DNA of 64,000 nt. Source: Sulfurospirillum diekertiae (GTDB lineage Bacteria > Campylobacterota > Campylobacteria > Campylobacterales > Sulfurospirillaceae). The notes beneath the pieces were generated by a model. That model was not told the origin of the DNA. It saw only the letters and a list, made by a program, of their open reading frames with translations, and made no database searches. Shown one piece after another: positions 1 to 9,412 of this stretch. How positions within the stretch are numbered: the stretch's first letter is position 1; each line of letters opens with the position of its first letter. Position numbers and translations under genes: made by a program. The stretch covers positions 62,001 to 126,000 of the forward strand of contig NZ_CP039734.2 in NCBI RefSeq assembly GCF_011769985.2, given 5' to 3'.

Positions 1-185
1 CCTCTACCTTCATGACTGGCTGTAATATCTAGAAATGTGAGCTCATCTGCGCCTTCTTCATTGTACCGTTTTGCAATTTCAACAGGATCCCCTGCATCTT
101 TAAGTCCAACAAAATTAACACCCTTAACCACACGTCCATTTTTGACATCCAGACAAGGGATAATACGTTTAGCAAAATGCTCCAT
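1..185 (-). CDS. hisF: Imidazole glycerol phosphate synthase subunit HisF (5' part only)
   Basis: Only the first 61 or so codons are in the window; the gene runs off the left edge. The reverse-strand translation starts [20 protein letters not shown], the typical HisF start with the conserved catalytic Asp in the CLD segment. It then carries the first TIM-barrel strands, with [12 protein letters not shown] and ADELTFLDI. HisF is the cyclase that closes the imidazole ring in histidine biosynthesis, using ammonia from HisH. It is divergent from rsmA. The ATG at 183-185 is the first in frame and fits the family start. Confidence 0.93.
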   Translation of the reverse strand, partial: MEHFAKRIIPCLDVKNGRVVKGVNFVGLKDAGDPVEIAKRYNEEGADELTFLDITASHEGR

Positions 186-333
186 AAGGCTCTCTTTTTA
201 GATAAATATTAAGTTAAAATGATAGCGCAAGAATTAAAAAAAACTTCTGAAAAGTAAGATTAAATCTGTATATAACTCTTTTATAAGTAAAGATTAGCTA
301 CAATCAGTGAAAGTTTAAAGAATAGGGTACAAA

Positions 334-1182
334 TTGATAGAGGCAAAAAAGAAATTTGGCCAAAATTTTTTAAAAGATACAACGGTTGTAAACAAAATCA
401 TCCAATCGATGCCCCGAAATGAGCGAAAGCTTGTTGAAATTGGGCCTGGCTTAGGTGATTTGACGCAAGAGCTATTAAAGGTGAAAGCCTTAGTAGCATA
501 TGAAGTCGATGAAGACTTGTGCGTTTATTTGAGAAAAAAATATTCGACGAAAATCGATGAGGGTGAGTTTACATTGGTGCAAACTGATGTTTTGAAGCAA
601 TTTGAAAAAGGATCTCTTTGTGAAGAGCCTTATGATTTAGTTGCAAACTTGCCCTATTACATCGCTACGACTATTATTTTGGAAGCCTTGGAAGATCCAA
701 ATTGTAAATCAATGACGGTCATGATCCAAAAAGAGGTGGCAGAAAAATTTGCTGCGCTTCCAAAAACAAAAGAGTTTACCTCTTTAGCGATTTTGGCACA
801 AAGTATTGGGACGGCTACAATACTTTTTGATGTATCTCCAGAATCGTTTGAACCACAACCTAAAGTGGTGTCGTCTATTCTCAAAATTGACAAACAAAAA
901 GAGTTTGTTGAAGGAAAATTCTCTGGCATTTTTGAATCCAACGAACAGTTGCAAAAATTTAAAAAATATTTGCGATGTTCATTTCAAAGTCCAAGAAAAA
1001 CTTGGTTGAAAAATATTTCATCTGAGTTTGATAAATCGTATGTAGAAAACGTTATGTACGACCAATCCCTTCCCATAACAATTCGTCCTCACGAAATTAG
1101 CGTCTTGTCTCATCATCTACTATTTAAAACATTAAGGTTGAATGATGCAAGAAAACGAAGTAACGCAACAACAGAACAGTAA
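334..1182 (+). CDS. rsmA: 16S rRNA dimethyladenosine transferase RsmA (KsgA)
   Basis: A 282-residue protein that dimethylates two adjacent adenosines in the 3'-terminal helix of 16S rRNA during small-subunit maturation. The SAM-dependent methyltransferase fold is clear: GQNFL near residue 9, the SAM loop VEIGPGLG near 34-41, and the catalytic NLPYY near 105-109. The C-terminal part is the helical RNA-binding region. The start is TTG at 334; no ATG lies nearby and the family start (KKFGQNFL) begins right after it. It overlaps rnj by 41 nt, so translation of the two is probably coupled. Confidence 0.93.
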   Translation: MIEAKKKFGQNFLKDTTVVNKIIQSMPRNERKLVEIGPGLGDLTQELLKVKALVAYEVDEDLCVYLRKKYSTKIDEGEFTLVQTDVLKQFEKGSLCEEPYDLVANLPYYIATTIILEALEDPNCKSMTVMIQKEVAEKFAALPKTKEFTSLAILAQSIGTATILFDVSPESFEPQPKVVSSILKIDKQKEFVEGKFSGIFESNEQLQKFKKYLRCSFQSPRKTWLKNISSEFDKSYVENVMYDQSLPITIRPHEISVLSHHLLFKTLRLNDARKRSNATTEQ

Positions 1183-3136
1183 CGAAACCCCTAAAGAGAA
1201 GACACCAAATCCTACAGGGCATCCAAAACAATCGTCTCACGCTAACGCTAAAAAACAGGTGAGCCAAAATCCACAAAATGGTGAGGTTAAAGAGCCTACC
1301 GCTGAAGCAGGTGAGAAAAAACCACGAAATAATCGAAGACGAAAAGGCAATAAATCTCCAGCTGCCTCAATTGAGGGTAACGAGCTTTGGCAACGCGATA
1401 TGAAAAAAGCGATTGAAGCCAATCAAAAAATGCACAAAGATAGGCTTAATCGTTCTAATTTGATTGATCAAACCTCTAAAGGTAAGATTAAAATTACACC
1501 GCTTGGTGGATTGGGCGAGATTGGTGGAAATATTTGTGTTTTTGAAACCGATACCTCTGCAATAGTCCTTGATGTCGGTATGAGTTTTCCTAGTGAAGAT
1601 ATGCATGGTGTCGATATTTTGGTTCCAGATTTCAGTTACTTGCGACAAATTAAGAAAAAAATAGCTGGAATTATTATTTCACATGCACATGAAGATCATA
1701 TTGGTGCCGTTTCATATCTCTTTAAAGAGATGCAATTTCCACTTTATGCCACCCCTCTTCCTCTTGGAATGCTGGCTAATAAATTCGATGAGCATGGACT
1801 AAAGGCTTATAAAAAGTATTTTAGACCTGTTGAAAAACGTAAAATCTATAAAATTGGTGAATTTGAAATTGAATGGATTCATATTACCCACTCGATTATA
1901 GACGCCTCTTCCCTTGCAATTACAACAGAAGCAGGAACGATCATCCATACGGGAGATTTTAAAATAGATCACACCCCTATTGATGGCTTTGTTACCGATC
2001 TTAACCGTTTCGCCGCTTACGGTGAAAAAGGTGTTTTATGTTTGATGAGTGATAGTACTAACTCGTATAAAGAGGGAATTACACGTAGTGAAAGTACTGT
2101 TGGTAAGACCTTTGATTCTATTTTTGCAAAAGCAAAAGGTCGAGTTATTATGTCAACCTTCTCTTCTAATATCCACAGAGTGTATCAAGCCATTGATTAT
2201 GGGTTAAAATATGGTAGAAAAGTTTCAGTTATTGGTCGTTCAATGGAGCGAAATCTTTTTACTGCAATTGAACTTGGTTATATACAACTCGATAAAAGTA
2301 TTTTTATTGATCCGCATGAGGTTAATAAATATCCAGATAAAGATGTTCTTATTGTTACAACGGGAAGCCAAGGTGAAACTATGAGTGCACTTTATAGGAT
2401 GGCAACCGATGAGCATCGCCATGTAAAAATTAAGTCAACTGATCAGATTATTATTTCAGCTAAAGCAATCCCTGGAAATGAAGGCAGTGTTTCTAAAGTT
2501 CTTAATTTTTTACTTAAAAGTGGTGCTAACGTAGCGTACCAAGACTTTAGTGAAATTCACGTGAGTGGGCATGCTGCACAAGAAGAGCAAAAGCTCATTT
2601 TACGCTTGGTCAAACCACGATTTTTCCTTCCCGTACATGGAGAATACAATCACATTACAAAGCATAAAGAGACAGCAATGCAGTGTGGAATTCCTGAGCG
2701 AAATATTGTATTAATGAGCGATGGCGATCAAATCGAAGTTTGCGCAAAATATATGAAAAAAATCAAAACAGTTAAAACAGGTAAAGTATTTATTGACAAT
2801 CAGATCAATGAACAAATTGCGGATGACGTTGTCATCGATCGTCAGAAACTAGCTGATTCTGGTCTTGTAATGTTAGTGATTCAGTTAGATAAAGGTGAGC
2901 ACAAACTCATCTGTAAACCAAAAATTATTAGTTATGGATTAGTTCCTGATAAAGATGATAAAGCCTTCTCCATTGAAATGGAAGGGGTCATTGATCAATT
3001 TGTACTTAATGCTAAAGCAGAACTTTTGGAAAATACAAGAGCTTTGGAAAATGAGATACGTCAAGTTGTGCGAAAGCATATATATAGACAAATGAAAAAA
3101 TATCCAACGATCGTTCCAACGATCTTTATGATGTAG
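1142..3136 (+). CDS. rnj: Ribonuclease J
   Basis: A 664-residue metallo-beta-lactamase/beta-CASP ribonuclease that matures and degrades RNA in bacteria with no RNase E-based degradosome. The zinc motif HAHEDHIG lies near residues 180-187 and a second metal-binding HTGDFKIDHTP near 278. The last 190 residues follow the RNase J C-terminal domain pattern. The first 110 or so residues form an Asn/Lys/Gln/Pro-rich, low-complexity extension absent from Bacillus RNase J but known from Helicobacter RNase J. It starts inside rsmA and is followed 8 nt later by kdsD. Confidence 0.93.
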   Translation: MMQENEVTQQQNSNETPKEKTPNPTGHPKQSSHANAKKQVSQNPQNGEVKEPTAEAGEKKPRNNRRRKGNKSPAASIEGNELWQRDMKKAIEANQKMHKDRLNRSNLIDQTSKGKIKITPLGGLGEIGGNICVFETDTSAIVLDVGMSFPSEDMHGVDILVPDFSYLRQIKKKIAGIIISHAHEDHIGAVSYLFKEMQFPLYATPLPLGMLANKFDEHGLKAYKKYFRPVEKRKIYKIGEFEIEWIHITHSIIDASSLAITTEAGTIIHTGDFKIDHTPIDGFVTDLNRFAAYGEKGVLCLMSDSTNSYKEGITRSESTVGKTFDSIFAKAKGRVIMSTFSSNIHRVYQAIDYGLKYGRKVSVIGRSMERNLFTAIELGYIQLDKSIFIDPHEVNKYPDKDVLIVTTGSQGETMSALYRMATDEHRHVKIKSTDQIIISAKAIPGNEGSVSKVLNFLLKSGANVAYQDFSEIHVSGHAAQEEQKLILRLVKPRFFLPVHGEYNHITKHKETAMQCGIPERNIVLMSDGDQIEVCAKYMKKIKTVKTGKVFIDNQINEQIADDVVIDRQKLADSGLVMLVIQLDKGEHKLICKPKIISYGLVPDKDDKAFSIEMEGVIDQFVLNAKAELLENTRALENEIRQVVRKHIYRQMKKYPTIVPTIFMM

Positions 3137-3144
3137 GAAATGGT

Positions 3145-4110
3145 ATGGAAGATTTTAAAGCCATAGCCAAAGAAGTGTTAGAACTTGAAGCGAAAGAGCT
3201 ACTTAATGCCGCTGGGATGATTGGTAATGAAATAGGAGTAGCAACAAACTTAATTGCTAACATAAAAGGCAAATTGATCGTAACAGGTGTGGGGAAAAGT
3301 GGACTGATTGGAGCAAAAATTGCTGCAACACTTGCCAGCACAGGTACCAGTAGTTTTTTCTTGCATCCCACTGAAGCTATGCATGGTGATCTTGGGATGG
3401 TTGGAAAAGACGATGCTGTGCTTGCCATTAGCTACAGTGGTGAGAGTGAAGAACTTATTAAAATATTACCACACATTAAGCGTTTTGATATCCCACTTAT
3501 CGGAATGGCACGTTCTCGTGAGTCCTCTTTAGGACATTATAGCGACGTCTTTTTGCCATTATATATCGAAAAAGAAGCATGTCCATTGGATGCCGCACCA
3601 ACTTGCTCTACGACACTCACACTTGCCCTTGGTGATGCGTTAGCTGTTTGCTTGATGAAGAAGAAAAACTTTCAAAAAGAGGATTTTGCTTCATTTCATC
3701 CAGGTGGAAGCCTAGGTAAGCGTTTGTTTATTAAAGTCAAAGATTTGATGCTCACTAAGGAGCTCCCTATCATTCATGAAACAACCAAACTTAAAGAGGC
3801 TATCCTTAAAATGAGCGAGGGAAGACTTGGAAATGTGCTTATTACCGATCAAAATAATCATTTGATCGCCATTTTGAGTGATGGCGACTTACGCCGCGCA
3901 TTGATGCGAGATGATTTTAGTATGGATGCAACGGCATATGAATATGCAACAAAAAGTCCTAAAAAACTGGACGATGAGACGCTTTTAGCCAGTGATGCTT
4001 TGACGTTTATCGAAAAGTATAAAATACAACTGGTCGCCATCACTGATAAAGTCGGTGTGCTTAAAGGGGTGTTACATATCCACGATTTAGTGGAAGCAGG
4101 AATAAAATAA
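3145..4110 (+). CDS. kdsD: Arabinose-5-phosphate isomerase (KdsD/KpsF family)
   Basis: A 321-residue cytoplasmic isomerase converting ribulose 5-phosphate to arabinose 5-phosphate, the first step towards KDO for the LPS inner core. An N-terminal SIS domain (about 30-165; VTGVGKSGLIG and a Ser-rich SYSGESEE loop) is followed by two CBS domains (about 205-320). This matches the length and order of the family. A GTAGGA ribosome site precedes the ATG. Its position in the forward rnj-rluB-rarA run suggests co-transcription. KdsD and KpsF paralogues cannot be told apart by sequence alone; as the only copy in view, the housekeeping role is inferred. Confidence 0.9.
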   Translation: MEDFKAIAKEVLELEAKELLNAAGMIGNEIGVATNLIANIKGKLIVTGVGKSGLIGAKIAATLASTGTSSFFLHPTEAMHGDLGMVGKDDAVLAISYSGESEELIKILPHIKRFDIPLIGMARSRESSLGHYSDVFLPLYIEKEACPLDAAPTCSTTLTLALGDALAVCLMKKKNFQKEDFASFHPGGSLGKRLFIKVKDLMLTKELPIIHETTKLKEAILKMSEGRLGNVLITDQNNHLIAILSDGDLRRALMRDDFSMDATAYEYATKSPKKLDDETLLASDALTFIEKYKIQLVAITDKVGVLKGVLHIHDLVEAGIK

Positions 4111-4929
4111 ATGGAATTAATGAGACTGAATAAAATGATTTCGCATAACACGCACTATTCAAGGCGTGAGGCGGATGAACTCATCAAAGCAGGGCATGTA
4201 AAGGTGGATGGCGTTGTTGTCCAAGACCTTTCAACACAGGTGAGTTTTAAAAACAAAATCGAATTGGGTGGTAAAGCCCTTTTTGAAAAGCACGGGTATT
4301 CCGTGATTGTGTATCACAAACAAAAAGGTGAGTTAGTGAGCAAAAAAGATGACAGAGGTCGTAGAACCATCTACGATACATTACCTGCGCAATTTGGTCA
4401 TTACCTCAGTGTAGGAAGACTCGATTTTGCCAGTGAAGGTTTATTGCTTCTGTGTGATTCTCCATCAGTCGTTTCTGCTTTAATGCACGGCGATTTAGAG
4501 CGTGTGTATTATGTTAAGATCAACGGTATGATTACTCCTGCCATGGAAAAAGCGATGCAAGAAGGTCTTTTCCTTGAAAATGCACGCAAAGGTGGACATT
4601 CACACAGTGAGATTCGTTCCATGGAGTTTGCACCATTCGTTTCGTACCGTATTATCAAAAATAATCCAACGTTTTCAACGATTAAAGTGACTATTAATGA
4701 AGGTAAAAACCGAGAGCTCAGACGTTTCTTTGGTTACTTTGACGTGGATGTTGTTGACCTCAAACGCGTGAGTTATGGCAAAGTTGATTTAGGCATGCTC
4801 CGACCCGGTAAACACCGTTATTTTGATGGTGGTGAATATAGTGCACTTAGAGATTATCTTGAATATATCAAAAAAGACAACGACAAAATTACAGTAGTGG
4901 ATGAGGACAACGAGGACGATGATCAATAA
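4111..4929 (+). CDS. Pseudouridine synthase, RsuA/RluB family
   Basis: A 272-residue rRNA pseudouridine synthase. The N-terminal S4 RNA-binding domain (about 4-60, with SRREADELIKAGHVKV) is followed by the catalytic domain with the GRLDFASEGLLLL motif near residues 97-109, whose Asp is the family nucleophile. NEGKNRELRRFF near 192 is the usual RsuA/RluB C-terminal signature. It follows the kdsD stop with no gap. ATG at 4111 or 4120 (MRLNKMISH) could be the start. The acidic tail DNEDDDQ overlaps rarA. RluB is the likelier identity, but RsuA/RluE cannot be excluded. Confidence 0.88.
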   Translation: MELMRLNKMISHNTHYSRREADELIKAGHVKVDGVVVQDLSTQVSFKNKIELGGKALFEKHGYSVIVYHKQKGELVSKKDDRGRRTIYDTLPAQFGHYLSVGRLDFASEGLLLLCDSPSVVSALMHGDLERVYYVKINGMITPAMEKAMQEGLFLENARKGGHSHSEIRSMEFAPFVSYRIIKNNPTFSTIKVTINEGKNRELRRFFGYFDVDVVDLKRVSYGKVDLGMLRPGKHRYFDGGEYSALRDYLEYIKKDNDKITVVDEDNEDDDQ

Positions 4930-6121
4930 CTTTGCCCTCTTCTTTCGCCCTAAGGTGATTGAAGAGTTAGCGGGGCAAAAACATCTCAGTGGTGCAAGTA
5001 GTCCTTTTCGGAAGCTATTAAAATCAGGTTCGATGAGCCATGCTCTCTTCTTTGGACCAGCGGGTGTTGGTAAAACAACGTTAGCGCGTATTGTCGCTAA
5101 CGAGTTACAGCTTCCTTTTTATGAGTTAGATGCAACCAGTGTGAAAGTAGATGAGATTCGCAAAATTCTCTCCCAACACCGAGGTTCACTTCAAAAACCG
5201 CTTATTTTCATTGATGAAATTCACCGTCTCTCTAAAACTCAACAAGAAGTCCTTTTATTACCGATGGAAAACCATGAAGCGATTATTATTGGCGCTTCCA
5301 CTGAAAACCCTTACTTTGTTCTTAGTTCTGGCATACGTTCGCGTATGATGCTCTTTGAATTCTATCCGCTTGATGAAGACGATCTCAAAGCGATTATTAA
5401 ACGGGTTCGTGAAACAATCACGTTTGAGATAGATGAAGAGGCTATAGCGTATTTGATCAGTTCCAGTGCAGGCGATAGCAGAGCTCTGTTAAATTTACTT
5501 GAATTTGCGCTCAAAGTCGATTTACATGTAACGATAGAAACGCTTAAAAATTTGCGCCCCAGTGCCTTAAAAGATGGTGTTAGTTCGGATAACACGCATT
5601 ATAATTTGATTAGCGCAATGATCAAAAGTGTGAGAGGCTCAGACGTAGATGCGGCTCTTTATTATCTGGCGCGTCTCATTGATGGCGGAGAGAGCCCTGA
5701 TTTCATCGCTAGACGACTTGTAATTCTTGCAAGTGAAGATATTGGCAATGCCAACCCTAACGCGCTTAATTTGGCTTCTAGCACGCTTTTAAGCGTGAGT
5801 AAAATTGGTTATCCAGAAGCACGTATCATTTTATCGCAATGTTTGATCTATCTTGCCTGTAGTCCCAAGTCTAACAGTGCTTATTTGGCAATTAATAATG
5901 CATTAGAGTATGTGAAAAACGAAAAAGGATTGAAAGTTCCAGCTCATCTCAAAAGCCCTTCACCCAAAGGGTATCTGTATCCGCATGACTTTGGTGGTTG
6001 GGTAGAACAAAAATATTTAGAGAAGCCTCTACATTTTTATGATAATTTGTCGATAGGGTATGAGAAAACACTTTCTGAGTGGCTGGTGAAAATTAAAACA
6101 AAAGATAACAAACAATCGTAA
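4919..6121 (+). CDS. rarA: Replication-associated recombination protein A (RarA/MgsA AAA+ ATPase)
   Basis: A 400-residue AAA+ ATPase related to clamp loaders that acts at stalled replication forks. Walker A is GPAGVGKTTLA (about residues 46-56) and Walker B is FIDEIHR; a sensor region with STENP follows. The C-terminal half (DNTHYNLISAMIKSVRGSD, ASEDIGNANP) is the RarA-specific tetramerisation region. I chose ATG 4919 over the in-frame ATG at 4901 because family proteins start close to the FxRP motif. The start overlaps the preceding gene by 11 nt. Confidence 0.92.
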   Translation: MINNFALFFRPKVIEELAGQKHLSGASSPFRKLLKSGSMSHALFFGPAGVGKTTLARIVANELQLPFYELDATSVKVDEIRKILSQHRGSLQKPLIFIDEIHRLSKTQQEVLLLPMENHEAIIIGASTENPYFVLSSGIRSRMMLFEFYPLDEDDLKAIIKRVRETITFEIDEEAIAYLISSSAGDSRALLNLLEFALKVDLHVTIETLKNLRPSALKDGVSSDNTHYNLISAMIKSVRGSDVDAALYYLARLIDGGESPDFIARRLVILASEDIGNANPNALNLASSTLLSVSKIGYPEARIILSQCLIYLACSPKSNSAYLAINNALEYVKNEKGLKVPAHLKSPSPKGYLYPHDFGGWVEQKYLEKPLHFYDNLSIGYEKTLSEWLVKIKTKDNKQS

Positions 6122-6151
6122 AAAGGTGCATACCATGATAGGGATATTGTA

Positions 6152-8035
6152 ATGGATATTTCTACTACTTCTCTTCTTGCAAATCAACTGCAAACCCTTG
6201 ATCCAAAAGCGATTGCCAAAGAAAATGCCACAAAAATTATTCAAGAGAGTGCGGATATCCCTCTTTCGATTACAGCCCAAAAAACTACGACAACGCCTAA
6301 TAATGCCCAAGAAGTCATTGGCCAATTGCTTGGAAGTGCTGTGAGTGAAGCTAAATCTAAAAGTGCTATTTTTGAGATATTACAGAACAATCAGCTTTTC
6401 AAAAATATGGGGAATTTTGCAGAAGATATTAAAAATCTAAGTTCTCTTGTTAAGATGGACTCAACCATTGCAAAACCGTTAGCTCTTTTGCAGTTATTTT
6501 CAAAAAATATTGAACAGATAGATGTGAAAATGTTACAAGAACAAATTCAAAACTCTGGAATCTTTTTTGAATCAAAATTATCCAATAGTGTAACTCAAAA
6601 AGGAGTTCTAGATACGATTCAGACGTTGACTTCTGATCTTCAAGCGCACTTCAGTCAAACCAATACAAAGGCGGTCATTCCACTTTTAAAAGAGATCAAT
6701 GTCATTATGGATCATTTAAATTCAACGCAAGATATCTCTTCTAAAGAGGGACAAACAAACCTTAAAGCACTTCTTGATCTTTTTCGCCAAAGTGTCAAAC
6801 AGGAACTTTCCTCTGAGGGTACTTCTGTTTTTAAAGAAGTGTATCAAAATGTTCAAAAGCTTGATTATGCCATTAAACAGATGGATTTAATTGCTTCTAA
6901 AGTTGAGAATTATCCACTAGATATGAAGGTTGAAGAAAACTTTAGTACGCAGGTCAAAGTTATTTTAGAGATGCTCAAAGAAAATCTCAGTGCTCTTCAG
7001 CTTGATGATCTACAACCTCAGATTGACCAATTACTTACAAAAGAAAGTTTTTTAAAGGAAACTAACAGCGTTGCCCTCCCCTCAAGTGAATTGTTAGTAA
7101 CACCGCTTAATGTTTCAAAGGATGAAGGAGCTTTAAAAATACCTCCTCAACCTAGTGTTATAAAAGCAGAAGATATGGGGCAACCTATAGAAAAACGGTT
7201 AATGGGAAATACTGTAGATGGGATAGATGACCCGACTTCATCAAAGGAAGTGTTACTTAAAACAGAGAGTACGTTACTCTCTTCTGCGGTAGCAACAGCA
7301 GTGATGAATAGTAGTGTTACTAAAGCTCCCGAGACGACAGAGGAAGCCTTAAAAATGGTTGTTAATCGTATTAAGCAACAAATCGAGATTCTTGATCCTA
7401 AAAGTATTCAACAGTCCGATTTTGTTGATAAGAGCACCGTTTTAGAACAAAAAATTCATGGGCTGATCAAACCAGAGCTTTTTGTTGGTAAAGCGATTGC
7501 ACAAAAACTCTCACTTGATCCAACGGATGTAGAGTTGCTGAGTGATATGAAAGGTGTGTTGACCAAGCTTAGTGACAATCTTCAAACATCACCTCAAAAT
7601 AAGGAAGCATTGGAAATTACCAATCGTCTCCTAACGCAAATAGAGTACCATCAGTTAGTTTCCTATGTGAGTAGTTCTACGCATTTATATGTGCCTTTTA
7701 GCTGGAATGGGCTTCAAGGCGGTTCTATGATGATGAAACAATCCAGCGACAATAATTTTCACTGCCAAATTGATCTTGATCTTGAAGCCTATGGCAAGCT
7801 CAATATGATGTTGGTACTCTCCGGAGAGAAATATATTGATATCTCCATTGCGGTACAAAAAAAAGAGTTAAGCGAAAAAATAACACAGCAATTAAATAAT
7901 CTTAAGCAAGCATTTAATGAAGTTGGATTGATAACAGGTAATGTCAAAATGCTTGAATACAAAGATGTGAGTACAGTCAAAAATGATTATTTTAGTGGTG
8001 AAAAACTTCAATTCGGGATCAATATAACCATATGA
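6152..8035 (+). CDS. fliK: Putative flagellar hook-length control protein (FliK-like)
   Basis: A 627-residue, Ser/Thr/Gln-rich, low-complexity protein with no signal peptide. Only the last 120 or so residues look conserved: a globular domain with LYVPFSWNGLQGGSM, then FHCQIDLDLEAYGKLNMMLVL, resembling the FliK C-terminal (Flg_hook) domain. FliK is exported and switches the flagellar export gate from hook to filament substrates by contacting the FlhB cytoplasmic domain. The stop codon overlaps the start of flhX, which strongly supports a FliK role. The variable N-terminal 500 residues would be the ruler region. Confidence 0.75.
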   Translation: MDISTTSLLANQLQTLDPKAIAKENATKIIQESADIPLSITAQKTTTTPNNAQEVIGQLLGSAVSEAKSKSAIFEILQNNQLFKNMGNFAEDIKNLSSLVKMDSTIAKPLALLQLFSKNIEQIDVKMLQEQIQNSGIFFESKLSNSVTQKGVLDTIQTLTSDLQAHFSQTNTKAVIPLLKEINVIMDHLNSTQDISSKEGQTNLKALLDLFRQSVKQELSSEGTSVFKEVYQNVQKLDYAIKQMDLIASKVENYPLDMKVEENFSTQVKVILEMLKENLSALQLDDLQPQIDQLLTKESFLKETNSVALPSSELLVTPLNVSKDEGALKIPPQPSVIKAEDMGQPIEKRLMGNTVDGIDDPTSSKEVLLKTESTLLSSAVATAVMNSSVTKAPETTEEALKMVVNRIKQQIEILDPKSIQQSDFVDKSTVLEQKIHGLIKPELFVGKAIAQKLSLDPTDVELLSDMKGVLTKLSDNLQTSPQNKEALEITNRLLTQIEYHQLVSYVSSSTHLYVPFSWNGLQGGSMMMKQSSDNNFHCQIDLDLEAYGKLNMMLVLSGEKYIDISIAVQKKELSEKITQQLNNLKQAFNEVGLITGNVKMLEYKDVSTVKNDYFSGEKLQFGINITI

Positions 8036-8310
8036 ATACGCCAACTCCAAAAACACAAAAAGCCGTTGCCCTTAAGTACGATCGTGAAAAAAGTGCTGCA
8101 CCAAAAGTGGTTGCTTCCGGTAAAGGTGAAGTCGCCAATAATATTATCAAATTAGCCCAAGAACATGATATATTTATTAAAAAAGATGCTGATTTGGTTG
8201 AGCTTCTCTCAAAAATAGAGATTAATAAAGAGATTCCACCAATGTTGTATAAAGCAGTTGCCGAAGTTTTTAGTTTTATCTATAAAATCACGAATGATAA
8301 ACGAAAATAA
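8032..8310 (+). CDS. flhX: FlhX, stand-alone FlhB C-terminal domain homologue
   Basis: A 92-residue protein matching only the cytoplasmic C-terminal domain of FlhB/YscU export-gate proteins: AVALKYDREKSAAPKVVASG, then the AQEHDIFI segment. It begins at the point just after the FlhB autocleavage motif; the NPTH sequence itself and all membrane helices are absent. In Helicobacter pylori the homologue (HP1575) is known to substitute for a missing FlhB C-terminal domain. It overlaps the fliK-like gene by 4 nt (ATGA), so the two are translationally coupled. Confidence 0.9.
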   Translation: MNTPTPKTQKAVALKYDREKSAAPKVVASGKGEVANNIIKLAQEHDIFIKKDADLVELLSKIEINKEIPPMLYKAVAEVFSFIYKITNDKRK

Positions 8311-8312
8311 TC

Positions 8313-8324
8313 TTTACATGTAAA
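8313..8324. repeat. TTTACATGTAAA palindrome, copy 1
   Basis: Perfect copy, within a perfect 14-nt palindrome (8312-8325). It sits between flhX and the next gene, 15 nt upstream of that gene's ATG. Confidence 0.8.
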
Positions 8325-8339
8325 GAAGAGGAGATACTC

Positions 8340-8627
8340 ATGTTTGCTGTTATTTTTAGAGCAACGGTGAAAGAAACTGATAATGAATATAACACAATGG
8401 CAAACAAATTAAGAAAATTAGCTTTTGAAACCTATGGTTGTTTAGATTTTATAGCGGTTTGTGAAGGTAATCAAGAGGTCGCTATCTCATATTGGGAAAG
8501 TGAAATGGCAATTAAAATGTGGAAAGAAAATGCTGAGCATCTCATCGCTCAAGAACTCGGTCAAAAGCGATGGTATAGCTCTTATAGTGTTCAAATCGTC
8601 GAAGTTAAACACGAATATCGGTTTTAA
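8340..8627 (+). CDS. Antibiotic-biosynthesis-monooxygenase (ABM) fold protein
   Basis: A 95-residue protein with the dimeric alpha/beta-barrel ABM pattern: MFAVIFRATVK strand, an amphipathic helix, CLDFIAVCEGNQEVAISYW, and a second helix ending in WYSSYSVQIVEV. Related proteins include heme-degrading and quinone-modifying monooxygenases and stress proteins of unknown substrate. GAGGAG lies just upstream of the ATG. The gene is convergent with the ydcF-like gene and overlaps its end by 4 nt. No specific substrate can be proposed. Confidence 0.75.
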   Translation: MFAVIFRATVKETDNEYNTMANKLRKLAFETYGCLDFIAVCEGNQEVAISYWESEMAIKMWKENAEHLIAQELGQKRWYSSYSVQIVEVKHEYRF

Positions 8628-9412
8628 ATTCCTCTAAATCTTAAGCTAAATAGTCCCACGTATTCATGTAGTGCCACATAGCTTTTATAAAAAGCATGCG
8701 CATTTGGAAGATAGTCCCACTCATCTTTTATTTTGGCATTGATTTTAAAGTTGGTTGCAGCAGGGATAACTTTAAACCCAAAGTGCTCATAGAGACGAAT
8801 AGAACGCCTCATATGATATGCAGAGGTGACAAGATAGATCGTTGGTTCTTTTAGCCCTGTTTTCTCAAATGCAGCTTTACTCAGCTCTGCATTTTGGTAT
8901 GTATCAATGCTCTTATCTTCTACATGTAAAGAGAACTCTTTGGTATTAAGGCTTTTAGATGTAGGTGTTGGAATTTCTAAATAAAGTTTGAGCTCTTTGA
9001 GGCTATCTAAAAACGCATCACTCTCCAAATACTCTTTACTAGTTCCTCCACCACTAAATAAAAGAGGTAAATTATTTGATTTTGCAATCATTAATCCCCA
9101 CATCATACGCTTGTAGGCATCGGTACTTAGGGGTAAATTTGCTACTCCTTTGGTATTGCCACCACCTAAGACAATAACGGCATCTACAGATGACTGTTTT
9201 TCAAGTGGTTTATTAAAAGGTGCTTCTAAGGGGGTAAGAAGCCAATCGGCAACATAGGTGGTACTCAAAAGATAGAAAATGATAGCATTGACAAGAAAAA
9301 AGAGACGAAAACGTTTGGCATAAAATGAGGCCAGTAAAAAGAAGACAATAAAAATACCTGGTGGTAAAACCAGGTATGTAAAGAGTTTTGAGAGAAAGTA
9401 AACGCTACTCAT
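8624..9412 (-). CDS. YdcF/ElyC-like DUF218 membrane protein
   Basis: A 262-residue inner-membrane protein. Two N-terminal hydrophobic segments (about 10-30 and 36-55) are followed by a DUF218 domain starting DAVIVLGGG near residue 79, with TSAYHMRRSIRLYEHFGF near 196, the family signature. Members such as E. coli ElyC and SanA affect envelope integrity and peptidoglycan or lipid-carrier metabolism, but the reaction is not settled. The start codon overlaps the purM stop by one base (TAATG), indicating co-transcription with purM. Confidence 0.85.
   Translation of the reverse strand: MSSVYFLSKLFTYLVLPPGIFIVFFLLASFYAKRFRLFFLVNAIIFYLLSTTYVADWLLTPLEAPFNKPLEKQSSVDAVIVLGGGNTKGVANLPLSTDAYKRMMWGLMIAKSNNLPLLFSGGGTSKEYLESDAFLDSLKELKLYLEIPTPTSKSLNTKEFSLHVEDKSIDTYQNAELSKAAFEKTGLKEPTIYLVTSAYHMRRSIRLYEHFGFKVIPAATNFKINAKIKDEWDYLPNAHAFYKSYVALHEYVGLFSLRFRGI
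8919..8930. repeat. TACATGTA palindrome, copy 2 (one mismatch)
   Basis: TCTACATGTAAA inside the ydcF-like gene, read there as Leu-His-Val-Glu. Confidence 0.65.

Noticed and set aside
3126-3428. Minus-strand open frame opposite the 5' end of kdsD
   Set aside because: It is the complement of a well-supported gene, with Ser/Pro-rich text typical of antisense frames.
6122-6151. Sigma-54 promoter ahead of the fliK-like gene
   Set aside because: The 30-nt gap has no GG-N10-GC pattern; the gene is more likely read through from rarA or from a promoter inside it.
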